Shown: piece after piece, positions 48,024 to 56,660 of the stretch
How the letters are laid out: every line of letters begins with the position of its first letter
Numbering within the stretch: the stretch's first letter is position 1
Source: Clavibacter zhangzhiyongii
Lineage (GTDB): Bacteria; Actinomycetota; Actinomycetes; Actinomycetales; Microbacteriaceae
Assembly: GCF_014775655.1 (NCBI RefSeq)
Contig: NZ_CP061274.1
Coordinates: 1,116,001-1,180,000, forward strand
Reading direction: 5' to 3'
Length of the DNA: 64,000 nt
Notes under the pieces: generated by a model
Database searches by the model: none
The model's input: only the letters and a program-made list of their open reading frames with translations
What the model was told of the DNA's origin: nothing
Made by a program: the position numbers and the translations under genes

Positions 48024-51000
48024 GTGACCATCCGGGGATTCCGCCAGCCGCCCGCCGCATCCGACCCGGGCGACGCGGGGCCCGCGGTCGAGCTGGACCC
48101 GTCGCAGCGCGCGGTCGTCGACCTGCCCGTGGGCGTCAGCGCCGCGGTGCTCGGGGCGCCGGGATCCGGCCGCACCACCGCGCTGCGGGAGCTCGTCGCC
48201 GACCGCATCCTCGCGCAGGGGCTCGACCCCGCCGAGGTGCTCGTGCTCGCGCCGTCGCGGGCGGCGGCCACGCGCCTCCGCGACGAGCTGGCGCTGCGCG
48301 TCGGGGTGCCCACGCTCGGGCCGCTCGCGCGCACCGCGACGTCGGTCGCGTTCGAGGTGCTCGCTCGGCACGCGGCCGCCACCGGCACCGAGCCGCCGCG
48401 GCTGCTCACGGGGGCCGAGCAGGACCAGATCATCGCCGACCTGCTGGCCGGGCACGAGGAGCTGGGCACCGGGCCGGCCTGGCCGGATCCGCTCGGCGTC
48501 GAGGTGCGCCGGCTCCGCGCCTTCCGCACCGAGCTCCGCGAGCTGCTCATGCGCGCGACGGAGGAGGGCGTGCGGCCGGATGCCCTCGCCGACCTCGGCC
48601 GCGCGCACGACGTGCCTGAGTGGGTCGCGGCGGCCGCGTTCGCGCGCGAGTACGAGGACGTCGTCGACTCCTTCCGCGGCGACCACCTCGACAGCGCGGA
48701 GCTGCTCGCGGAGGCCGTGCTGCGGGTGTCGCGCGGCGAGGCGCTCACGGGGATCCGGCTGGTGGTCGTCGACGACCTGCATGAGGCCACCGTCGCCACG
48801 CTCTCCCTCCTCCAGGCGCTCGCGGCGCGCGGGGCGGATGTCGTCGCGTTCGGCGACCCCGACGTCGCCGCCGCGACCTTCCGCGGGGCCGAGGCGTCGG
48901 CGCTCGGCCGGCTGTCGACCGTGCTCGGGCTGCCGGACCTCCGCACGCTCGTGCTCGACCGGGTCCACCGGCAGCCGCCCGCGCTCCGGGCGCTCACCTC
49001 GGCCGTCACCGCGCGCATCGGCGCGGCGGGCGCGGGGCGGCAGCGGCAGGCGGGATCCGCGCCCGGGCTCGTCGACGACCCGGATCCGATCCAGGTCATC
49101 GAGGCGCCCACGCGCGCCGTGGAGCTGGCCCGCCTCGCGCGCCGGCTCCGCGAGGAGCACCTGCTGGGCGGCGTGCCGTGGGCGCGGATGGTCGTGCTGG
49201 TGCGCTCCGGATCCCTCGTGCCCCAGGTCGCCCGCAGCCTGGCGACCGCCGAGGTGCCCACGCGCACGGCGGTCGCCGGGCGTGCGCTCCGCGACGACCT
49301 GGCCGCGCTCGCCCTCATCCGCGCGGTCGACGTGGTGCTCGGGCGCGTGCCGCTCACGCCGGAGCTCGCGGCCGAGCTCGCCACGGGGCCGCTCGGCGGG
49401 CTCGACGGGGTCGCGCTCCGCCGCCTCCGCCTCGCGCTCCGCCAGGAGGAGCTCGCGGGCGACGGCCACCGGTCGAGCGACGAGCTGCTCGTCGAGGCGC
49501 TCGCGGCGCCCGGCCGGCTCGAGACGCTCGACCTCGCGCCCGCCCGGCGCCTCGGCCGCCTCGCGCGCTCGCTGCAGGGCGGGCGGGAGCTCGCGGCCGC
49601 GGACGGCACCGTCGAGGAGCTGCTCTGGCACCTGTGGGAGGGATCCCGCCTCGCGCCGCAGTGGTTCGAGCAGGCGCTGCAGACCGGCATCGTCGCCGAC
49701 CAGGCCAACCGCGACCTCGACGGCGTCGTCGCGCTCTTCACGGCCGCGCGGCGCTTCGTCGAGCGGAACCCGGGGCGGCCCGCCTCCGACTTCGTCGAGG
49801 AGCTGCTCGGCGCCGAGGTGCCCGAGGACACGCTCTCGCCGCAGCCGCTCGCCGACACCGTGCTCGTCGCCACGCCGTCCGCGGTCGTGGGCGCCGGGTA
49901 CGAGGTCGTCGCGGTCGCCGCGCTGCAGGAGGGCGTCTGGCCGAACCTGCGGCTGCGCGGATCCCTGCTGCACCCCCAGCGCCTCTCCGCCGTCGCCCGC
50001 GGGCTCGACCGGGCCGACGTCGACGAGCGGGCCGAGGTGCTCTCCGACGAGCTGCGGATGCTCGCGCTCGCCGTCTCGCGCGCGTCGCGCGTCGTGGTCC
50101 TCAGCGCCACCGCGAACGACGAGGAGGCGCCGTCGCCGTTCCTCCGGCTCGTGCCGCCCGCGCCCGGCCTCGCCGAGGCGGAGGCGGGCGCCGAGGCGGG
50201 GCGCGTGGCGCAGGACGCGCCGGCCGCGCTGCGCATCCGGCCCGACCACCCGCTCTCGCTCCGCGGCCTCGTCGGCGCGCTCCGGCGGGAGCTCGCGGTC
50301 GTGCACCGCGACGCCGTCCTCCTCGACGACGGACGCGTCGCCTCCGGCGACCGCACGGCGCGCCGCTCCGCCGACGCCACCCGCGAGCGCGGCCTCGCCT
50401 CCGCCTCCGCCCTGGCGCGCCTCGCCGCGGAGGGCGTCACGGGCGCGGATCCGGCCGAGTGGTACGGCCTGCGCGCGCCGTCCACGACGGAGCCCGTCGT
50501 CGACCTGGCCGACCCCGAGGCGCGCGTGCCCGTGTCGCCGTCGCGGCTCGAGGCCTTCGAGCGCTCGCCGCTCAACTGGTTCATCGACCAGGCGTCCGGC
50601 GGATCCACGAGCACGGCCATGGGCATCGGCACCATCGTGCACGCCGTCATGGAGGAGGCGAGCCTCGATCCCGACGCCGACCTCCGCCCGCCCGCCCTCG
50701 AGGCCCGGCTCGACGAGCGCTGGGGCGAGCTGCCCTTCGAGTCGCCCTGGGTGGGCGAGCGCGAGCGGCGCCAGGCCGGCGAGCTCATCGCCGGCGTCAG
50801 CGGGTACCTCCGCGACTTCGCCGCGGACGGCGGGCGCATGCTCGCGGCCGAGGGCTCCTTCGAGCTGGAGGTGGGCGTCGCGCGCCTCCGCGGCACCATC
50901 GACCGCATCGAGCTGACGAAGGAGGGGCAGGTGGTCATCGTCGACCTGAAGACCGGGCGCCACTACCCGACACGTGCTGAGATCCCCGCGCACGCGCAGC

Positions 51001-51296
51001 TGGGGTCGTACCAGCTCGCGTTCGTGGAGCGCGCGCTCGCGCGGGTGCCCGAGGAGGCCCCGTCCGGCGGCGCGAAGCTCCTGTACGTCTCGGGCGGCAC
51101 GCGCGGCCTGCCCTACCGCGAGCTGCCGCAGGAGCCGCTGACGCGCGAGGAGCTCGACGGGTTCCGCGCGCGCATCGCCGACGCGGCCCAGGGCATGGCG
51201 GGCGCGACCTTCGAGGGCACGCCGGACCTGGGGGAGCGGGATCCGGGATCGGCCCGGCGGTACCGCATCCACCTCGTGCGGGCGGTGTCGGCGTGA
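48024..51296 (+). CDS. adnA: AdnA-like helicase-nuclease subunit of the DNA-end resection complex
   Basis: The 1090-residue protein combines a UvrD-like N-terminal domain with a C-terminal PD-(D/E)XK nuclease (GTIVHAVMEEAS, then GTIDRIEL and VIVDLKTGRHYP). The Walker A region reads GAPGSGRTT at residues 44-52 with Arg50 in place of the invariant Lys, so ATP hydrolysis may be weak or absent. The adjacent AdnB has a normal Lys. In mycobacteria AdnAB resects double-strand breaks. The nuclease core residues (His, Asp, Asp, Lys) are present. It overlaps adnB by 4 bases (GTGA). Confidence 0.88.
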   Translation: MTIRGFRQPPAASDPGDAGPAVELDPSQRAVVDLPVGVSAAVLGAPGSGRTTALRELVADRILAQGLDPAEVLVLAPSRAAATRLRDELALRVGVPTLGPLARTATSVAFEVLARHAAATGTEPPRLLTGAEQDQIIADLLAGHEELGTGPAWPDPLGVEVRRLRAFRTELRELLMRATEEGVRPDALADLGRAHDVPEWVAAAAFAREYEDVVDSFRGDHLDSAELLAEAVLRVSRGEALTGIRLVVVDDLHEATVATLSLLQALAARGADVVAFGDPDVAAATFRGAEASALGRLSTVLGLPDLRTLVLDRVHRQPPALRALTSAVTARIGAAGAGRQRQAGSAPGLVDDPDPIQVIEAPTRAVELARLARRLREEHLLGGVPWARMVVLVRSGSLVPQVARSLATAEVPTRTAVAGRALRDDLAALALIRAVDVVLGRVPLTPELAAELATGPLGGLDGVALRRLRLALRQEELAGDGHRSSDELLVEALAAPGRLETLDLAPARRLGRLARSLQGGRELAAADGTVEELLWHLWEGSRLAPQWFEQALQTGIVADQANRDLDGVVALFTAARRFVERNPGRPASDFVEELLGAEVPEDTLSPQPLADTVLVATPSAVVGAGYEVVAVAALQEGVWPNLRLRGSLLHPQRLSAVARGLDRADVDERAEVLSDELRMLALAVSRASRVVVLSATANDEEAPSPFLRLVPPAPGLAEAEAGAEAGRVAQDAPAALRIRPDHPLSLRGLVGALRRELAVVHRDAVLLDDGRVASGDRTARRSADATRERGLASASALARLAAEGVTGADPAEWYGLRAPSTTEPVVDLADPEARVPVSPSRLEAFERSPLNWFIDQASGGSTSTAMGIGTIVHAVMEEASLDPDADLRPPALEARLDERWGELPFESPWVGERERRQAGELIAGVSGYLRDFAADGGRMLAAEGSFELEVGVARLRGTIDRIELTKEGQVVIVDLKTGRHYPTRAEIPAHAQLGSYQLAFVERALARVPEEAPSGGAKLLYVSGGTRGLPYRELPQEPLTREELDGFRARIADAAQGMAGATFEGTPDLGERDPGSARRYRIHLVRAVSA

Positions 51297-54200
51297 GCGG
51301 CGCGGAGGCGAGCGGCGCGGAGGCGGCCGCCGCCGGCGACGGCGGCATGATCAGCGCCCGCCGCATCGCGGAGACGCTCGGCCTGCCGAACCCCACCGAG
51401 CAGCAGCGGCGCGTCATCGAGTCGCCGCTCGAGCCCGGCCTCGTGGTCGCGGGCGCCGGCAGCGGCAAGACGGAGACCATGGCGAGCCGCGTGGTCTGGC
51501 TCCTCGCCAACGGGCACGTGGGCGTCGAGGAGATCCTCGGCCTCACCTTCACGCGCAAGGCCGCGGGCGAGCTCGGGGTGCGCATCCGCGCGCGCATCGA
51601 GCAGCTGCAGCAGGCCGGGCTCGCGGCCGCCCCCGCGGACGCGTTCGCCACGCCCACTGTCCAGACCTACAACGCGTTCGCCAACGGCATCTTCCGCGAC
51701 AGCGCCACGCTCATCGGGCGCGAGGCGGAGTCCGTGGTGCTCACGGAGGCGTCCGCGTGGCAGCTCGCGCGCCGGCTCGTCGTCGAGAGCACCGACCCGC
51801 GGCTGCTCGAGCTCGGGCGGGGCGTTGATCCCATCACCCAGGCCGTCATCTCCCTCAGCCGCGCGATGGGCGAGAACGTCGCCGACCCCGCGGAGGTCGC
51901 GCGTCTCGCCGACGCGTTCGTCGGGCTCGGCGAGCTGCCCTTCGGATCCGCCCGCATCCGGAAGGCGCCCGCCGCCGAGGCCGTCGCCGCCGTCGGCGCG
52001 CTGCCGCCGCTCGTCGACCTCGCCGTGCGCTTCCAGGAGGAGAAGACCCGGCGCGGGCTCGTGGAGTACAGCGACCAGGTCGCCTTCGCGCTCGCCATCT
52101 GCGAGCGCGTGCCGCAGGTCGTCGCCGAGCACCGGAAGCGGTTCCGCGTCGTGCTGCTCGACGAGTACCAGGACACCTCCGTCGTGCAGACCCGGCTCCT
52201 CGCCACGCTGTTCGGCGGCACGCCCGTCATGGCGGTGGGGGATCCGCACCAGTCCATCTACGGCTGGCGCGGGGCGAGCGCGGCGAACCTCGCGCGCTTC
52301 GGCGCCGACTTCGCGCCCGAGGGCGCCGCCGGCGCGGACGTGCCCGTGTACGCGCTCTCCACCAGTTGGCGGAACCCGGGCGCCGTGCTCGGGGCCGCCA
52401 ACCGCATCGTCGAGCCGCTCACGGCCGCGTCCAGGATCCCCGTCGCCCGGCTCGAGCCCCGCCCCGACGCGGGCGACGGCCGCCTCGACGTCGCGTACGA
52501 GGAGACCGTCGCCGACGAGGCCGCCTCCGTCGCGGCGTGGTTCGCCGACCGGCTGCGGCAGCAGGGATCGGACGGCCGCCCCCGCTCGGCCGCCCTGCTC
52601 TGCCGCTCGCTCAAGACCATCGAGCCCTTCACGACGGCGCTCGCCGACCGCGGCGTGCCGTTCCGCGTGCTCGGCCTCGGCGGTCTGCTCGACCAGCCGG
52701 CCGTCGTCGACCTCGTCTGCGTCCTCCGGGTGCTGCACGAGCCCACCGCGGGCAGCGAGCTGGTGCGCCTGCTCACGGGCGCGCGCTGGCGCATCGGCAC
52801 CAAGGACGTGCACGCCCTGTCGCGCGTCGCGTCGTGGCTCATGTCCCGCGACCCCGCGCAGAGGGAGCTCGCCGCCGAGGTGCGCGCGGGCCTGCGCGCC
52901 TCCGTCGTGCCGGACGAGGTGGGCTCCGTCGTCGACGCGCTCGACTTCGTCGCCGGCGCGCCCGACGGCCACCGCGCGCTCGCGGGCTTCAGCGAGGAGG
53001 GCCTCGCGCGGCTCCGCGCCTGCGGTCGCCAGCTGCAGGTGCTCCGGTCCCGCGTCGGGCTCGACCTGGTCGACCTGGTCACGGTCGTCCAGCAGGAGCT
53101 GCTGCTCGACATCGAGGTCGCGGCCAACGAGACGGATCCGCTCGGCCGCGCCAGCCTCGAGGCCTTCACCGAGCAGGTGGCCGGCTACCTCCAGGGCGAC
53201 TCCGCGGGCACGCTCGGCCCGTTCCTCGCCTGGCTCGCCGAGGCGGAGCGGCGCGACAACCTCGCGCCGCGCACCGAGGAGCCGGAGCCCGGCACCGTGC
53301 AGATCCTCACCATCCACGGCTCCAAGGGCCTCGAGTGGGACGTGGTCGCCGTGCCGCGCATGGTCGAGGGCGAGCTGCCCGGCACGCTGCGCGAGAAGCG
53401 CGGCTGGGTCGCGTTCGGCGCCCTGCCGTTCGAGTTCCGCGGCGACTCCGCCGAGCTGCCGTCGCTCGCCTGGCGCGGCGCCCTGACGCAGAAGGACTTC
53501 GCCGAGGCGATGGAGGCCTTCGGCGAGGAGCTCGAGGAGCGCAACGCCGCCGAGCAGCGCCGGCTCGCGTACGTGGCCATCACGCGCACGCGGTCCGACC
53601 TGCTGCTCACGGGGTCGTTCTGGTCCACGCAGCAGAAGCCGCGAGGGCCTGGCGCGTTCCTCCGCGAGATCCAGGAGGTCGGGCTCATCGCGCCCGACGC
53701 GCTGCCCGAGTCGCCCCAGCTCGAGGAGAACCCGCTCGAGCCCGGATCCGCGCGCGTCGCCTGGCCCCTGCCGCCGCTCGGCCCGCGGGAGGCCCGCGTG
53801 CGGGCCGCCGCCGAGGCCGTGGCCTCCGCCGACCCGCACGCCGAGACCGTCTGGACGCGCGACATCAACCTGCTCCTCGCCGAGCGCGACGCCCGCGCGC
53901 GGGACGCCGAGCTCGTCGACCTGCCCACGCGCATCCCCGCGTCGCGCTTCAAGGACTTCGTGAGCGATCCCGCGGGCGTCGCCGCCCGGCTCCGCCGCCC
54001 CATGCCGGAGCGCCCCTACCGGCAGACCCGGCTCGGCACGCTCTTCCACGGCTGGGTCGAGGCGCGCTACGGGCCCGCCGGCACGGCCGACGTCATCGAC
54101 GCGTCCGGCGTCGAGCTCGACCAGGACCCGACCGAGCCGCCCGTCGAGCAGGAGGACCTCGACCGGCTGCGCGCGACCTTCGAGGCGAGCGAGTGGGCGA

Positions 54201-54568
54201 GCCGGAGGCCCGAGGAGGTCGAGGTCGAGATCCACATGGAGCTCGCCGGCCAGGTCGTCATCTGCAAGATCGACGCCGTGTTCCTCATCGACGGCCGGTA
54301 CCGCGTCGTCGACTGGAAGACCGGCCGCACCCCGAAGGACGCGGCCGACCTCGAGCTCAAGCAGCTGCAGCTCGCCCTCTACCGCCTCGCGTTCGCGAAG
54401 TGGCGCGGCATCGACCCGGACCTCATCGACGCCGAGTTCTACTTCGTCGCCGAGGACCGGTCCCTGCGACCGGAGTGGCTCTACTCCGAGGAGGACCTCG
54501 TGGCGCTCTGGTCGGGTGCGCGCACGCCGGACGCGTCGCGCGGGCCGTCGGGGCCGACGGTGGGCTGA
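51293..54568 (+). CDS. adnB: AdnB-like helicase-nuclease subunit of the DNA-end resection complex
   Basis: The 1091-residue SF1 helicase has the P-loop GAGSGKTET (Lys59), LLDEYQDTSVVQ (motif II), VGDPHQSIYGWRGA, HGSKGLEWDVV and VAITRTRSDLLL, followed by a PD-(D/E)XK nuclease domain (LGTLFHGWVEARYG, KIDAVFLIDG, RVVDWKTGRTPK). It is the motor subunit of the AdnAB pair. The start GTG overlaps the adnA stop. The 3' end overlaps the convergent kinase-like gene by 88 bases. Confidence 0.92.
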   Translation: MSGAEASGAEAAAAGDGGMISARRIAETLGLPNPTEQQRRVIESPLEPGLVVAGAGSGKTETMASRVVWLLANGHVGVEEILGLTFTRKAAGELGVRIRARIEQLQQAGLAAAPADAFATPTVQTYNAFANGIFRDSATLIGREAESVVLTEASAWQLARRLVVESTDPRLLELGRGVDPITQAVISLSRAMGENVADPAEVARLADAFVGLGELPFGSARIRKAPAAEAVAAVGALPPLVDLAVRFQEEKTRRGLVEYSDQVAFALAICERVPQVVAEHRKRFRVVLLDEYQDTSVVQTRLLATLFGGTPVMAVGDPHQSIYGWRGASAANLARFGADFAPEGAAGADVPVYALSTSWRNPGAVLGAANRIVEPLTAASRIPVARLEPRPDAGDGRLDVAYEETVADEAASVAAWFADRLRQQGSDGRPRSAALLCRSLKTIEPFTTALADRGVPFRVLGLGGLLDQPAVVDLVCVLRVLHEPTAGSELVRLLTGARWRIGTKDVHALSRVASWLMSRDPAQRELAAEVRAGLRASVVPDEVGSVVDALDFVAGAPDGHRALAGFSEEGLARLRACGRQLQVLRSRVGLDLVDLVTVVQQELLLDIEVAANETDPLGRASLEAFTEQVAGYLQGDSAGTLGPFLAWLAEAERRDNLAPRTEEPEPGTVQILTIHGSKGLEWDVVAVPRMVEGELPGTLREKRGWVAFGALPFEFRGDSAELPSLAWRGALTQKDFAEAMEAFGEELEERNAAEQRRLAYVAITRTRSDLLLTGSFWSTQQKPRGPGAFLREIQEVGLIAPDALPESPQLEENPLEPGSARVAWPLPPLGPREARVRAAAEAVASADPHAETVWTRDINLLLAERDARARDAELVDLPTRIPASRFKDFVSDPAGVAARLRRPMPERPYRQTRLGTLFHGWVEARYGPAGTADVIDASGVELDQDPTEPPVEQEDLDRLRATFEASEWASRRPEEVEVEIHMELAGQVVICKIDAVFLIDGRYRVVDWKTGRTPKDAADLELKQLQLALYRLAFAKWRGIDPDLIDAEFYFVAEDRSLRPEWLYSEEDLVALWSGARTPDASRGPSGPTVG

Positions 54569-55557
54569 GGCCGGGAGTCGAGCATCTCCTCGACCTGGTC
54601 GACGTCCATCACGGGCAGCGTCTCGTGCGAGATGCGGTGGCCCTCGTCGGCGCGCACCGTGTCGACGAGCGCGCTGAGCATGTTGACCGCGTCGTCGATG
54701 ATGCCCTGGTCGCGCGTGTCGGTGCCGTGCAGCAGCCAGCGGGCGATCTCGAGCTCCGCGTAGAGGAGCGCGCGCTGCTTCAGCTGCCGGTCGACGGTCA
54801 CGTGGTGCGCGGAGTTGTACGCGCGGAACACGCTCTCGGCGACGTGCTCGGCGCGCGCGCCCAGCACCCAGTGCAGGTCGTGCGCGGGGTCGGCGACCCG
54901 GAGCTCCGACCAGCCGATGACGCCGGTGACGGCGTCGCCCTCGACGAGGAACGACGACGCCTGCACGGCGCCGTTCACGACGGCGGGCTGGAACTGCCAG
55001 AGCGACGCGTCGTCGAGCGCCTCCTCCCAGCGGGAGAGCAGCAGGCTCGGCACGAGCGCGGTGGCCGCGGCCCGGTCGATGAGCGCGGCGGTCTGGCTGT
55101 GGATCTCGGCGGCCGAGAGCACCGGCAGCCCCGCGTCCGCGACGAACCCGGTCGGCAGGCTGTGCACGGCCGAGACGGCCGCGCCGATGGAGCGGGCGAG
55201 GCCCTCGCCCGCGGGGATCTCGTCGAGCGCGATGACCCGGCCGGGCACGTGCTCGTAGACGAAGCCGCGGGTCGGCTTGATGGGCGCCTGCCCCAGGAAC
55301 TCGGGCACGCGGAACGGCAGGCGGGAGCGGATCCCGGTGCTCAGCGCCCGCAGCGCGACGAGGTCGGCGGACTGCTCGGACTCGGCCGCCTGCGTCGTCG
55401 GGACGCGCACGAGGAGCTCGCGGCCGTCCTTCGTCGTGAGGAGCGCGGAGTCGAAGTCGCCCGCGCCGCCGGCCGTGAAGGGGGAGCTGCGGACCACGTC
55501 GAGCCCCGCGACGGCCGAGGTCGCCAACGCGGCTAGAGTGAGGTGGGATCTGGCCAT
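54481..55557 (-). CDS. Degenerate aminoglycoside-phosphotransferase-fold protein (predicted pseudokinase)
   Basis: The 358-residue protein has the length and layout of APH-type kinases (GFVYEHVPGR, VTGVIGWSELRVADPAHDL). The catalytic loop normally reads H-G-D-x-x-x-x-N but here is N195-G-A197-V-Q-A-S-S202. The I-D-W metal-binding motif is I214-G215-W216. Three essential residues (Asp, Asn, Asp) are therefore missing, and phosphotransfer is unlikely. It overlaps the adnB 3' end by 88 bases on the other strand. TAACCT lies 7 bases before the ATG. It is likely a structural or regulatory partner, but that is inference. Confidence 0.8.
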   Translation of the reverse strand: MARSHLTLAALATSAVAGLDVVRSSPFTAGGAGDFDSALLTTKDGRELLVRVPTTQAAESEQSADLVALRALSTGIRSRLPFRVPEFLGQAPIKPTRGFVYEHVPGRVIALDEIPAGEGLARSIGAAVSAVHSLPTGFVADAGLPVLSAAEIHSQTAALIDRAAATALVPSLLLSRWEEALDDASLWQFQPAVVNGAVQASSFLVEGDAVTGVIGWSELRVADPAHDLHWVLGARAEHVAESVFRAYNSAHHVTVDRQLKQRALLYAELEIARWLLHGTDTRDQGIIDDAVNMLSALVDTVRADEGHRISHETLPVMDVDQVEEMLDSRPQPTVGPDGPRDASGVRAPDQSATRSSSE

Positions 55558-55564
55558 GCCTTAC

Positions 55565-55570
55565 AGGTTA
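55565..55570 (-). promoter_or_regulatory. Candidate -10 box of the kinase-like gene (leaderless layout)
   Basis: Reads TAACCT on the minus strand, 7 bases before the ATG at 55557. Confidence 0.45.
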
Positions 55571-55696
55571 GGTCGCCGGGAGCCCTCCGTCTCACCGCGC
55601 CACGCGCTTCCGGCCCCACACGCGCACCGTGGGCGGATCACGACGGATGACGTCCCGCCCCTCGGCCCGTCCGCCCTCGAAGTCGATTGGTCACCC

Positions 55697-56650
55697 GTGC
55701 TCGACAGCTTCCTCTCCCGCCTGCCCCTGTCCCGCGAGGGCGTCGACCGCGACGGCCTGCACCGCGACTCGCCGGCCCTGTTCGACGAGCTCTGGGCGGA
55801 TCCCGCCACGCGCGTGCTCCCGATGCACGGCCACCGCGCGCTCGGCTCCGCCGCCGACGGCCGGGCCGCGCTCGAGCTCCTCCCGGTCGACCGCGTGCCG
55901 GCCGCGACCATCCGCATCTACCTCGGCCGCACGACCGTCGCGCACGAGGGCGAGCCCGCCGGCACGCCCGTCGTCGCCGCGGTCCTCACCGACGCCGCGG
56001 CCGCGGAGCTCGCGCCGGGCGCGGAGCGGTGGATCGAGCTGCGCACCACCGCCGTCCAGCTCGACGACCGGGACGCCGCCCTGTTCACCACCGCGCTCGC
56101 CACCGCGAACTGGCACGCGTCGCACCCCTTCTCGCCCCGGACGGGCGAGCCGACCGTCGTCGAGCAGGGCGGCTGGGTGCGCCGCGCGCCCTCCGACGGC
56201 TCGCAGGTCTTCCCGCGCACCGACGCGGCCGTGATCATGGGCGTCGTCGACCAGGACGACCGCCTCCTCCTCGGCGCCAACGCCATGTGGGGCGGCGACC
56301 GCTACTCGCTGCTCGCGGGCTTCGTCGAGCCGGGGGAGTCGTTCGAGGCCGCCGTGAAGCGCGAGGTGCTCGAGGAGTCCGGCGTCACCGTCGAGGATCC
56401 CCGCTACCTCGGCAGCCAGCCGTGGCCGTTCCCGGCGTCGGTGATGGTCGGCTTCCTCGCGCGGGCCTCCGCGACGAGCGGGCCGGCGACGCCGGACGGC
56501 ACCGAGATCATCGACCTGCGCTGGTTCAGCCGCGAGGAGCTGCGCGGCGCGCTCGGCGAGATCGCGCTGCCCGGCCCGTCGTCCATCGCGCGCGCCATCA
56601 TCGAGGAGTGGTACGGCGGCCCCCTCGAGGACGGCGAGCGGGAGTGGTGA
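55697..56650 (+). CDS. nudC: NADH pyrophosphatase NudC, without zinc-ribbon cysteines
   Basis: The protein has a complete Nudix box at residues 208-230 (GFVEPGESFEAAVKREV..EE-S-G-V) and the NudC hallmark SQPWPFP at 240-246, so hydrolysis of NAD(H) or NAD-capped RNA is expected. The middle region where most NudC proteins have a four-Cys zinc ribbon reads HPFSPRTGEP...RRAPSDGSQVFPRTD, with no cysteine at all. I chose GTG 55697, which gives 317 residues. The longer in-frame ATG at 55556 adds an unrelated segment. It is followed after 10 bases by uvrD2. Confidence 0.9.
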   Translation: MLDSFLSRLPLSREGVDRDGLHRDSPALFDELWADPATRVLPMHGHRALGSAADGRAALELLPVDRVPAATIRIYLGRTTVAHEGEPAGTPVVAAVLTDAAAAELAPGAERWIELRTTAVQLDDRDAALFTTALATANWHASHPFSPRTGEPTVVEQGGWVRRAPSDGSQVFPRTDAAVIMGVVDQDDRLLLGANAMWGGDRYSLLAGFVEPGESFEAAVKREVLEESGVTVEDPRYLGSQPWPFPASVMVGFLARASATSGPATPDGTEIIDLRWFSREELRGALGEIALPGPSSIARAIIEEWYGGPLEDGEREW

Positions 56651-56660
56651 TCCGCCGATC

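Noticed and set aside
47372-50938. 1188-codon minus-strand open frame antisense to adnA
   Set aside because: Ser/Arg-rich shadow translation, no recognisable domain; the adnA frame on the other strand explains the region.
55556-55696. Longer NudC start at ATG 55556, divergent on the same CATG as the kinase-like gene
   Set aside because: The extra 47 residues have no family similarity, and the region holds the minus-strand -10 box for the neighbouring gene. GTG 55697 gives a normal NudC length.
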